DNA of 7,392 nt from Gemmatimonadota bacterium (GTDB lineage Bacteria; Latescibacterota; UBA2968): contig PAXL01000012.1 of assembly GCA_002714465.1 (NCBI GenBank), forward strand, positions 104,432 through 111,823. The letters are read 5' to 3'. The translations under genes and the position numbers were made by a program. The notes under the pieces were generated by a model, which was given only the letters and a program-made list of their open reading frames with translations, was not told where the DNA came from and made no database searches. Shown here piece by piece: positions 1 through 5,899 of this stretch; position 1 is the stretch's first letter; every line of letters starts with the position of its first letter.

Positions 1-638
1 TCAGGGACAAGCGTTACAAATACATACGGAACTTCTGCCCGGAGCGTCCGTACCTACTATGGATACCCTACCGCAATAAGCACCCGATGCTACAGGAGAT
101 GTGGCGTCTGCACCGCGAAGACGCCCTTGAAGGCCCTCAGAAACTGCTGATGCAGAGCACTCGCCCACCAGAAGAGTTGTATGACACAGAGACCGATCCA
201 TGGGAGATCAACAACCTGATAAACGATCCCGATCACCTCGAAACCCTCAACAAGCTCCGTCTCGAGATGGATGCATGGCGAGAAGAAGTCGGTGACCGGG
301 GCGAGACCTCTGAAGACGAGATGGTCGACTCTCTCTGGCCGAATATGGAACAGCCAGTGACAGGAACACCGACCTTCATCCCGATAGACGACGGCCATAT
401 TGGGGACGCTGCGGCACCGGAAGGTGGCACATTCAGCGCACCAGTGCTCCTCCAGATGCACGTCGGATCTCAGGGCGCGTCTATCGGCTACACGAAGGAA
501 GAGGGTGAGGACGCGCAATGGCAGCTGTATTCGGAACCGCTGAGGTTGCCGCCGGGTGAGCACAGGATCAGGGCTAAAGCGATACGAATCGGATATCAGG
601 AGAGCCCCGAGCGTGTTGCGACATTTGTTGTCGAGTAG
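1..638 (+). CDS. Sulfatase, C-terminal part (5' end outside window)
   Basis: Frame 3 is open from the window edge to a TAG stop at 636-638, giving 211 complete residues. The start RDKRYKYIRNF (residues 1-11), then RPPEELYD (54-61) and DPWEINNL (65-72), is the usual end of the catalytic fold in type I sulfatases, which hydrolyse sulfate esters of glycans or small molecules. The catalytic Cys/Ser and metal-binding N-terminal half lie upstream, so substrate class cannot be judged. Residues from about 118 to 211 form an extra tail with a TFSAPVLLQM stretch and a GEHRIRAKAIRIGYQES stretch, resembling the small beta-sandwich of the chitobiase C-terminal/Fn3-associated type that often follows sulfatases in glycan-degrading bacteria; it may bind carbohydrate. 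An internal ATG at 87 is not the real start because homologous sequence continues upstream of it. The next gene is 186 bp downstream on the same strand. Confidence is high for sulfatase and moderate for the tail domain. Confidence 0.9.
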   Translation, partial: RDKRYKYIRNFCPERPYLLWIPYRNKHPMLQEMWRLHREDALEGPQKLLMQSTRPPEELYDTETDPWEINNLINDPDHLETLNKLRLEMDAWREEVGDRGETSEDEMVDSLWPNMEQPVTGTPTFIPIDDGHIGDAAAPEGGTFSAPVLLQMHVGSQGASIGYTKEEGEDAQWQLYSEPLRLPPGEHRIRAKAIRIGYQESPERVATFVVE

Positions 639-824
639 GTGGCATTCCCTCGGACTTCCTCCGGCGCATCCTCTTCCACGTAACTCGTCCCCCTGCTCAG
701 AAATAGGCCGGGATTACTCAATCAACTGAGGCTGCAGGCAAAACCACACGTCCCCGAACGGAGCACAGGAACCAGACCTACACCCAAGCAAGGAGGGCGT
801 GCGAAGCACGCCCAATACCGAATC
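639..824. other. Intergenic spacer between sulfatase and amidohydrolase genes
   Basis: I see no coding region in these 186 bases. There is no strong rho-independent terminator after the sulfatase: the arms at 692-700 and 726-738 (CCTGCTCAG against CTGA...GCAGG) pair only with a four-base bulge and a 25-base loop, and no T-run follows. No convincing -35/-10 pair was found. The clear feature is the hairpin at 795-813 just before the next gene, listed separately. Confidence 0.5.
795..813 (+). promoter_or_regulatory. Perfect hairpin between AGGAGG and the amidohydrolase start
   Basis: GGGCGTGC (795-802) and GCACGCCC (806-813) are exact complements around a GAA loop. The core GCGAAGC is known as an unusually stable mini-hairpin in DNA. 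An AGGAGG sequence at 791-796 resembles a strong ribosome binding site but lies 28 bases from the ATG at 825; folding the hairpin would leave about 11 unpaired bases (814-824), close to a working distance. The last two bases of AGGAGG are also the first two of the stem, so the hairpin could equally hinder ribosome binding. It lacks a T-run and is unlikely to be a simple terminator. It could also be a dispersed extragenic palindrome. The structure is seen directly; its role is inferred. Confidence 0.55.
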
Positions 825-2486
825 ATGGACCCCGTTGCTTCTTCATTAGACACACCCAAGATCGACGTCCACTGTCACGTCTTCCGGTCCGACGACTGGG
901 CGGCCTCTTCTGACCACCTTGTCGAGTGCTCGAACCAGCTCGGGATCAGCGAGGTCTGGTGTTGTTCGCCCATAGTCGGCGGAAGAATGGCGGACAGCTC
1001 GGAAGTCCGCGCGGAAAACGACATCGTTTTGGGAGCGATCTCGAGACACCCGACCCGGATCCGCGGGCTTTGCTTTGTGATCCCGGGATCCGACGCAATT
1101 CCCGAGATCGATCGGTGCCTCGATGCCGGTATGATCGGAATAAAACTCTACAATCAGTATCGAATCAACGACCCGGTCGTCCGACCGATCATCGAGTTGG
1201 CGTTAGATAGAAGGGTCCCGATTCTTGAACACGCCGGTGCACCCAACGCCGAGCACAAAGGCGGACAGCCTCTTATCTCACACGGTGTCCATTTTGCCGA
1301 GGTCAATGATCGATACCCGGACGCGATCATCTACCACGCGCACATGGGTGGCGGAGGCGACTGGGAATATACGATTAGGGCAATTCGAGACTGCTCTCCG
1401 AACCTTTACATCGACGTCAGTGGAAGCAATCTAGACTACGACCAGGTTGGTTTTGCTGTCTCGGAGCTGGGTGCCGGTCGCATCCTCTTTGGGACCGACG
1501 GCACGATGGCCGGCAGCATCGGTAAAGTCATTGAAGCGGACATATCAGAGGACGAACGTCAGATGATCTGGCGTGGTAACGCGACCAGAATCCTCGAAGA
1601 ACAGAATCTAGCCCCCCTCGTCCCCAAGGAAACAGCTAGAGCCGGGCCGCACGTCGTTCCGTCGGCTGTTTCGAACACGCCGGATCCGCTGATCGACCTA
1701 AACGCCTGGGTCGGCTCATTCCCCTTTCGGTCTGTCGCGGCAACACCCGATTCCCTGCTCGCTCGCATGGATCGGTTCGGGATCGAGATCGCTGCCGTAT
1801 CTTCGATCGAGTCCGCATACCATCGGAATGTCCAGCCCGCTAACGATCAGCTGTTCGAAGCATTGGCCGACTACAGGGATCGTCTTGTTCCGATCCCAAC
1901 CGTATCTCCGACCTACCCGAAGTGGGAACAGGACCTAGCCACAGCCGTCGATTCTGGGGCCAGGGGCATTCGCCTCATTCCTCAGACTCACGACTATAGA
2001 CTGACCAATCCACTAGGGCACGCCGTCATCAAGGCGATCTCGGCCACCGGCCTCCCCGTGTTCCTACCACACCGAATCGAGGATCCTAGACAACATCACT
2101 GGATGGACCCCGGATCGGCAATCGATCTGGGCGACATCGCGGACATCGTGGAAGCCTTCCCTGAGACAACCTTCGTCATCAACAACGGACGCACGATTTA
2201 TCGATCGCCCCTGTGGCGCCGAGAAGCACTGCGATCTCTTCCGTGGTATGTGGATCTCTCTCTCGCCGAAATCCACTATAGCCTCCATTGGGGTCTGGCG
2301 AACGCCCGCGATCTGGCCAACATGATCGATGAGGGCGGCGATACACATCTCGTCTTCGGGACCCATCAACCCTTCTCTTACGTCGCCTCAGCACGTGTCA
2401 AGCTTGCGACGCTCGGTTTATCCGAAGACGCACTCGCGCGGATCGCCGGCGGAGTAGCTGCCGAAATCCTAAGATTGGATCGATAG
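825..2486 (+). CDS. Tandem amidohydrolase-2 protein, second domain lacking metal ligands
   Basis: This 553-residue protein carries two TIM-barrel domains of the amidohydrolase-2 type (the family of ACMSD-like decarboxylases and lactone hydrolases). Domain 1 (about 12-260) has the expected metal site: H16 and H18 in DVHCHVF, H136 in LEHAG, H173 in YHAHMGG and D225 in LFGTDG, so it is probably an active metal-dependent hydrolase or decarboxylase. Domain 2 (about 289-553) follows the same order of elements (GIRL at 381-384 matching GIKL at 105-108) but has N293/W295 instead of HxH, N453-N454 where H173 would fall, and H514 in FGTHQPF instead of the aspartate; H416 may be the only ligand kept. 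It is probably non-catalytic or chemically different. The ATG at 825 is the only close start before the HCH motif; its nearest AGGAGG is distant. No signal peptide is visible, suggesting a cytoplasmic enzyme. The substrate is unknown; a small acid or lactone from glycan breakdown would fit the neighbours. Confidence 0.88.
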   Translation: MDPVASSLDTPKIDVHCHVFRSDDWAASSDHLVECSNQLGISEVWCCSPIVGGRMADSSEVRAENDIVLGAISRHPTRIRGLCFVIPGSDAIPEIDRCLDAGMIGIKLYNQYRINDPVVRPIIELALDRRVPILEHAGAPNAEHKGGQPLISHGVHFAEVNDRYPDAIIYHAHMGGGGDWEYTIRAIRDCSPNLYIDVSGSNLDYDQVGFAVSELGAGRILFGTDGTMAGSIGKVIEADISEDERQMIWRGNATRILEEQNLAPLVPKETARAGPHVVPSAVSNTPDPLIDLNAWVGSFPFRSVAATPDSLLARMDRFGIEIAAVSSIESAYHRNVQPANDQLFEALADYRDRLVPIPTVSPTYPKWEQDLATAVDSGARGIRLIPQTHDYRLTNPLGHAVIKAISATGLPVFLPHRIEDPRQHHWMDPGSAIDLGDIADIVEAFPETTFVINNGRTIYRSPLWRREALRSLPWYVDLSLAEIHYSLHWGLANARDLANMIDEGGDTHLVFGTHQPFSYVASARVKLATLGLSEDALARIAGGVAAEILRLDR

Positions 2487-3527
2487 TTGGGTCTCTTCGG
2501 ATATCGCGAACGGCGAGTCAAAGCTACCACGGTTGTTTTCGATGGTAAGACCTTTGGAGCCTCACCCGATCGAAGAGGACCTGTAGGAGGCGGCAAAGGC
2601 TATCGAGGATACCCGAGGCCGACACACGCGGTGGATTCACTCGATTCGCTCCTCGCAGCTCTTAAATCAAGTCATACAGGTGACATCATTTTTATACCGG
2701 GGAGCTGTACAGTCGAGTGCACCGAGCGGGTCTACATCGAAGAGATGGTTCTCGAAATTCCAGCAGGCGTCACGCTCATGAGCGATCGTGGAAAGGCGCG
2801 GTCAAAAGGTGCCCTCCTTACGAGCGGCAGTCTACAGACGCGACCACTTATTCGTGCTTTGGGCTCTGGTGTTCGCGTCACGGGCATCCGGATCGCCGGG
2901 CCCAACCCGCGCCGCAGCCTCGAACACCATCACCGATCCTTCGCCGAGGGGCGTGGACACGACTACTACTACGGATTCCCCGTCTCCTCCGGCATCCAGA
3001 CCGAGCATCCGAATCTGATGGTTGACAACTGCGAACTCGCCGGATGGAGTCACTCAGCCGTGCACCTTCTCCGAGGCAGCGGACATCATATCCATCACAA
3101 CCTTATCCATCACAACCAGTATCAAGGGCTAGGATATGGTGTCTGCCACGACCTGGCGACAAGTCTAATCGAGCGGAACCTGTTCAACCACAACAGGCAC
3201 TCCATCGCCGGGACCGGACTTCCGGGATGTGGCTATACGGCCAGACACAATGTCGAGCAAGGCACGTCGCTCAGTCATTGCTTCGACATGCACGGAGGGC
3301 GGGACAGGAAGGACGGGACGAACCTGGCAGGAAGCACGATGGTCTTCACCAACAACACCTTCTGGTGCCCGAAGCCAGCTATCAAGATTCGAGGTGTTTC
3401 GGAAGAAGCCGTGCGAGTGAGTGGAAACTGGTTCTACCAGGGAGCTAAGGAGAAAGCCGTTATCCAAGAAGGGAACGTTCGTTTCGGAAAGAACGCGTAC
3501 GGCAGACACAACCCGCAATCAGACTGA
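2487..3527 (+). CDS. Right-handed parallel beta-helix protein (pectin-lyase-like fold)
   Basis: The 346-residue product has a conserved-looking N-terminal block GPVGGGKGY (31-39), a cap segment ending GDIIFIPG (65-72), then IPAGVTLMSDRG (91-102) and beta-helix coils rich in asparagine and histidine, including HHIHHNLIHHNQ (200-211). A MHGGRDRKDGTNLAG stretch followed by FTNNTF lies toward the C-terminus. Proteins with this fold are often polysaccharide lyases or glycan-binding proteins; I cannot assign a lyase family or catalytic residues. The start is TTG at 2487, directly after the TAG stop (2484-2486) of the amidohydrolase gene and in the same frame. No other ATG, GTG or TTG occurs before the GGG block (next are GTG 2631 and ATG 2745), so TTG 2487 or readthrough are the only ways to make the full protein. 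A weak GGA at 2477-2479 lies seven bases upstream. No signal peptide is visible. The end overlaps the convergent kinase gene by 9 bp. Confidence 0.83.
   Translation: MGLFGYRERRVKATTVVFDGKTFGASPDRRGPVGGGKGYRGYPRPTHAVDSLDSLLAALKSSHTGDIIFIPGSCTVECTERVYIEEMVLEIPAGVTLMSDRGKARSKGALLTSGSLQTRPLIRALGSGVRVTGIRIAGPNPRRSLEHHHRSFAEGRGHDYYYGFPVSSGIQTEHPNLMVDNCELAGWSHSAVHLLRGSGHHIHHNLIHHNQYQGLGYGVCHDLATSLIERNLFNHNRHSIAGTGLPGCGYTARHNVEQGTSLSHCFDMHGGRDRKDGTNLAGSTMVFTNNTFWCPKPAIKIRGVSEEAVRVSGNWFYQGAKEKAVIQEGNVRFGKNAYGRHNPQSD
3089..3117 (+). repeat. 14-bp tandem direct repeat inside the beta-helix gene
   Basis: TATCCATCACAACC occurs at 3089-3102 and again at 3104-3117, one base apart, giving a 15-base period in frame. 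It encodes the duplicated I-H-H-N unit of the beta-helix core (residues 202-210). Such asparagine/histidine ladders are normal for this fold, but identity at the DNA level suggests a recent local duplication or slippage-prone spot. Confidence 0.75.
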
Positions 3528-4514
3528 GAGAATCTCCTCCACTTGCCGGCTACTGAAGTCCCGCTCGAGACGAGGGCCGAATTTCGACACGACCTGCGCA
3601 CCGGCATAGCAACCGAGCTTTCCTGCCTCAATTGAGGATCGCCCGCTCGTGATACCATACAGGAATGCACCGGCGAACGCATCTCCCGCACCGTTCGTAT
3701 CGACAACATCGGCCTCGTTCCCGTCGACAGTCCTCACGTTGCCCTTATCCGTCACCAACGCTCCCGCACCCCCGAGTGTGATCGCGAAATCCTCGACGAC
3801 ATTTCCGATCACTATACACGCGCCCGAAACTTCTGACCGATCCGTGTAGGTCATGGCCTCCGCCTCGTTACCAAACAGAAGATCCACACCGTTCCGAAGG
3901 ATTTCATCTACGCGCTCTTTGAAAGCGTCTACGATGAACACGTCGCTCAACGTCAGCGCAACTCGGGTCCCCTTCGACTTAGCGAGTTCCTGTGCACGGA
4001 GTGCGGCCTCAAACCCGCTTTCGGCGGACAGCAGGTAGCCTTCGATATAGACGATATCACTGTTGGCCACGATCTCTAATTCTATTTCGTGCGGACTGAA
4101 CTCGGCGGTGATACCCAGGAACGTGTTCAGACTCCGCTCTCCGTCAGGACCGATCAGCACCACGCACTGTCCGGTAATACCGTCCGCGCGGTTGTTCGGG
4201 TTGGAATCGACACCAGCCGCAGTCAGGTCCCTCAAGTAGAAGTCACCAGGCTCGTCTATGCCGACCTTGCAACCATAGTAGGCCGATCCTCCGAAGTTCG
4301 AGACCCCGATCACAGTATTGGCTGCCGACCCACCTGAGGCACGCTCGAGCGGTTCGTTTTCAACGTTCTCTATGAGCTCTCGCTGCCTCGCCTCATCAAC
4401 CAGCGTCATCGTCCCCATGCCGACGCTCATCTTGTCGATGTACTCACCGCTCACCTGATACTGCACGTCGACAAGTGCGTTCCCGACACCATAAACGTTG
4501 TACTTCCGCGCCAT
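3519..4514 (-). CDS. PfkB-family kinase, adenosine-kinase-like
   Basis: The 331-residue product is a ribokinase/PfkB-fold kinase that transfers phosphate from ATP to a sugar or nucleoside hydroxyl. Visible signatures are NALVDV near the start (D16, substrate contact), SGGSAANT (60-67, PfkB signature 1), LNTFLG, YIEGYLLS, ALTLSDVFIVD, LLFGNEAEA and DTNGAGDAF (272-280, signature 2 with anion hole and catalytic D278). The LNTFLG/EGYL/TLSD set matches bacterial proteins usually labelled adenosine kinase or PfkB sugar kinase; sequence alone does not separate these substrates. I chose ATG at 4514 because AAGGAG (complement of 4521-4526) lies six bases upstream, and the protein then begins MARKYNVYG; a GTG at 4538 would add eight residues that include this ribosome binding site. 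The gene is opposite to all its neighbours and overlaps the beta-helix gene by 9 bp at the 3' ends, so it has its own promoter. It appears intact. Confidence 0.92.
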   Translation of the reverse strand: MARKYNVYGVGNALVDVQYQVSGEYIDKMSVGMGTMTLVDEARQRELIENVENEPLERASGGSAANTVIGVSNFGGSAYYGCKVGIDEPGDFYLRDLTAAGVDSNPNNRADGITGQCVVLIGPDGERSLNTFLGITAEFSPHEIELEIVANSDIVYIEGYLLSAESGFEAALRAQELAKSKGTRVALTLSDVFIVDAFKERVDEILRNGVDLLFGNEAEAMTYTDRSEVSGACIVIGNVVEDFAITLGGAGALVTDKGNVRTVDGNEADVVDTNGAGDAFAGAFLYGITSGRSSIEAGKLGCYAGAQVVSKFGPRLERDFSSRQVEEILSV

Positions 4515-4520
4515 CTGCCA

Positions 4521-4526
4521 CTCCTT
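4521..4526 (-). promoter_or_regulatory. Ribosome binding site of the PfkB-family kinase
   Basis: Read on the minus strand this is AAGGAG, six bases before the ATG at 4514-4512. It is the best-placed binding site in the window and decides the start in favour of ATG 4514 over the upstream in-frame GTG 4538. Confidence 0.75.
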
Positions 4527-4555
4527 GTGTTCACTCACAAAAGCCCTATCTTGCC

Positions 4556-4595
4556 CTTGGTGGTTGACGATACCAAGAAGTTCTTTTCACCGCAA
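4556..4595 (-). promoter_or_regulatory. Possible kinase promoter with overlapping inverted repeat
   Basis: On the minus strand, TTGCGG (complement of 4590-4595) and TATCGT (complement of 4567-4572) are 17 bases apart, as for a sigma-70-type promoter, and would start a transcript near 4560, about 45 bases before the kinase ATG. An inverted repeat CTTGGT (4556-4561) / ACCAAG (4572-4577), with ten bases between the arms, covers the -10 box and predicted start, where a repressor could bind. The boxes match consensus only partly and the arms are short, so this is a candidate only. Confidence 0.3.
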
Positions 4596-4614
4596 TTTCC
4601 AATTTTACAACAAC

Positions 4615-5041
4615 TTGAGCATCACAAGAACAGTCAATGTCTGCATCGTGGGTGGTGGGCGCGGCGGATTGGGCGCCGCCGTTTCGGCTCCCCGGAACGG
4701 GGCGAGGACCCGTCTAATCGAAACCGCCTCCGCGCTGGGGGACACCAGCACGTTGGCAGGGGTCAACAACTCTGAACCCGTCGCCGGCGCGACCTGACTT
4801 CCCGAAGAGCTCTACGAAAGACTTTGAGAGCAAGCACACGCAGTCTCAATACAGAAGAGAACCGCATCCTACCATCCGGATCACCCCTAGGGCATCTACG
4901 ACTGATCCAGTTACACCGACTATCGACTCAGCCAGATCCGAACGGTTCGGAACGGCGATCGTATTCGAACCTGAGGTAATGGAAACGGTGATGCGCGATA
5001 CGGCCGAAAAGGCGGGAGTCTCCTCCTTGCTCTCAAGTTGA
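4615..5041 (+). pseudogene. Decayed N-terminal fragment of an FAD-dependent oxidoreductase
   Basis: From a TTG at 4615, frame 1 encodes VCIVGGGRGGLGAAV, a Rossmann FAD-binding loop (GxGxxG), then RLIETASALG and STLAGVNNSEPVAGAT, which closely resemble the start of FAD_oxidored-type proteins (usually GGTSTLGGVNNWEP...GATGLP). A TGA at 4795-4797 replaces the glycine expected after GAT, yet LPEELYERL continues in the same frame until another TGA at 4825-4827. The frame stays readable (VSIQKRTASYHP) past TAG 4888-4890 and TGA 4903-4905. By about 4949 the signal has moved to frame 2, reading FGTAIVFEPEVMETVMRD and ending at TGA 5039-5041. At least four stops and one frameshift leave only about 140 codons of a protein normally several hundred residues long, so the gene is dead and truncated. 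No ribosome binding site precedes the TTG, which may be a mutated ATG. Low divergence of the motifs suggests decay is recent. Confidence 0.8.
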
Positions 5042-5105
5042 AGGACGGCTATCTCGACATTGTTCAGGGCATCACCCCGATACAAGAACCAGACTGGTGA
5101 GAGAT
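5042..5105 (+). other. Unassigned stretch between pseudogene and FkbM gene
   Basis: After the last recognisable pseudogene segment, frame 1 reads KDGYLDIVQGITPIQEPDW and ends in a TGA at 5098-5100. I do not recognise this as part of the oxidoreductase. Its TGA overlaps a GTG at 5097 in the GTGA arrangement common for coupled genes, so it may be the 3' remnant of another lost gene. No promoter is evident for the FkbM gene. Confidence 0.3.
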
Positions 5106-5864
5106 ATGGGAGTCGTCAAAACTTGTGAAGTGCGTGGACTCAAGATTTTTCTCGATGTGGACTCCGAGCACCCATCAGAAAAGATCCGAAACTACGAGAT
5201 GTGGCGAGTCGGTCACTACGACAGCAAGGAGCCCGACACGCTCGACTGGATTGACACGCATTTCAGACCGGGGGACACGGTCTTCGACATCGGGGCAAAT
5301 ATCGGACAGTATTCCCTGTATGCGGCCAAACGGCTGAATCGGAAAATCCGGGTCTTGGCGTTCGAACCGGAAGCACTAAACTTCGCGAAACTCAATCGGA
5401 ACATCGTCCTCAACGGGATGGTGGACACGATCGTCCCCTACCCGATCGCACTATCGAACCGGACGACAATCGACACGTTCTATACGAAATCGTTTGTGGT
5501 CGGCGCGTCGCTGCACGCATTGGGCCGTCAGATCACGCAGGGCGAGGTCCCTTTCGAACCTGAAAACCGACAGGGTACAATCGCATCCTCTCTCGACGAT
5601 CTAACCACGCAATTCAGACTGCCAGTCCCCACACATATCAAGGTCGATGTCGACGGAATCGAGAACATTATCGTAGCCGGGGCAGCGCGCCTCTTCAAGC
5701 AGCCCGAACTCAAGACATTCCTGATTGAGGTGTTCATGCACGGCGACATCGCCGATCGAATCCGCAGCGGCTTCGCCGAAGGAGGATTCATCCTATCAAA
5801 CGAGAGTGACACCGACTTCACGGAAGGCCTGGTACAGAACCTGATCTTTACGCGGCCCGAATAG
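5106..5864 (+). CDS. FkbM-family SAM-dependent methyltransferase
   Basis: The product (252 residues from ATG 5106) has the FkbM-family layout. VFDIGANIGQYSLYAA (from 59) is the S-adenosylmethionine-binding motif I, AFEPE with E87 is the acidic end of strand 2 that holds the ribose hydroxyls, and IKVDVDGIENIIVAGA (from 178) is the conserved FkbM segment with D181, D183, G184 and E186. Members methylate hydroxyls of sugars, polyketides or other small molecules; in environmental bacteria they are often tied to glycan or glycolipid modification. The exact substrate cannot be told. ATG 5106 is preferred because GGTGAG (5096-5101) sits just upstream; GTG 5097 would add three residues and overlaps an upstream TGA. 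The protein has no signal peptide or membrane segment and is full length for the family. It ends in TAG, 35 bases before the heparinase-like gene, and the two are probably co-transcribed. Confidence 0.9.
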   Translation: MGVVKTCEVRGLKIFLDVDSEHPSEKIRNYEMWRVGHYDSKEPDTLDWIDTHFRPGDTVFDIGANIGQYSLYAAKRLNRKIRVLAFEPEALNFAKLNRNIVLNGMVDTIVPYPIALSNRTTIDTFYTKSFVVGASLHALGRQITQGEVPFEPENRQGTIASSLDDLTTQFRLPVPTHIKVDVDGIENIIVAGAARLFKQPELKTFLIEVFMHGDIADRIRSGFAEGGFILSNESDTDFTEGLVQNLIFTRPE

Positions 5865-5899
5865 CGGCCCACACACCCCGCATCGAAAGTAGGCACATC

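Noticed and set aside
90..563. Long minus-strand open frame of 157 codons opposite the sulfatase
   Set aside because: It is fully antisense to a clear sulfatase C-terminus, and its product has no recognisable motif.
692..738. Possible terminator after the sulfatase gene
   Set aside because: The arms pair only with a four-base bulge and a 25-base loop, and no T-run follows.
2484..2486. TAG recoded as an amino acid across the genome
   Set aside because: TAG also ends the sulfatase and FkbM genes at natural family lengths, so it is used as an ordinary stop here.
3044..3448. Plus-strand open frame of 134 codons inside the beta-helix gene
   Set aside because: It is an out-of-frame shadow of the beta-helix coding sequence, and its composition is low-complexity and arginine/serine-rich.
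3526..3536. Small GAGA-GAA-TCTC hairpin at the convergent gene junction as a two-way terminator
   Set aside because: Only four base pairs, low GC and no flanking T/A runs; it would not be stable.
4498..4797. Reading the frame from 4498 as an intact 99-residue protein
   Set aside because: Only the part from about 4615 resembles a protein family; the upstream part overlaps the kinase start and its regulatory region, and the frame ends in a premature stop followed by continuing homology.
4846..5085. Minus-strand open frame of 79 codons in the divergent spacer
   Set aside because: It lies opposite the oxidoreductase pseudogene, whose plus-strand frames hold recognisable family motifs; the minus-strand product shows none.
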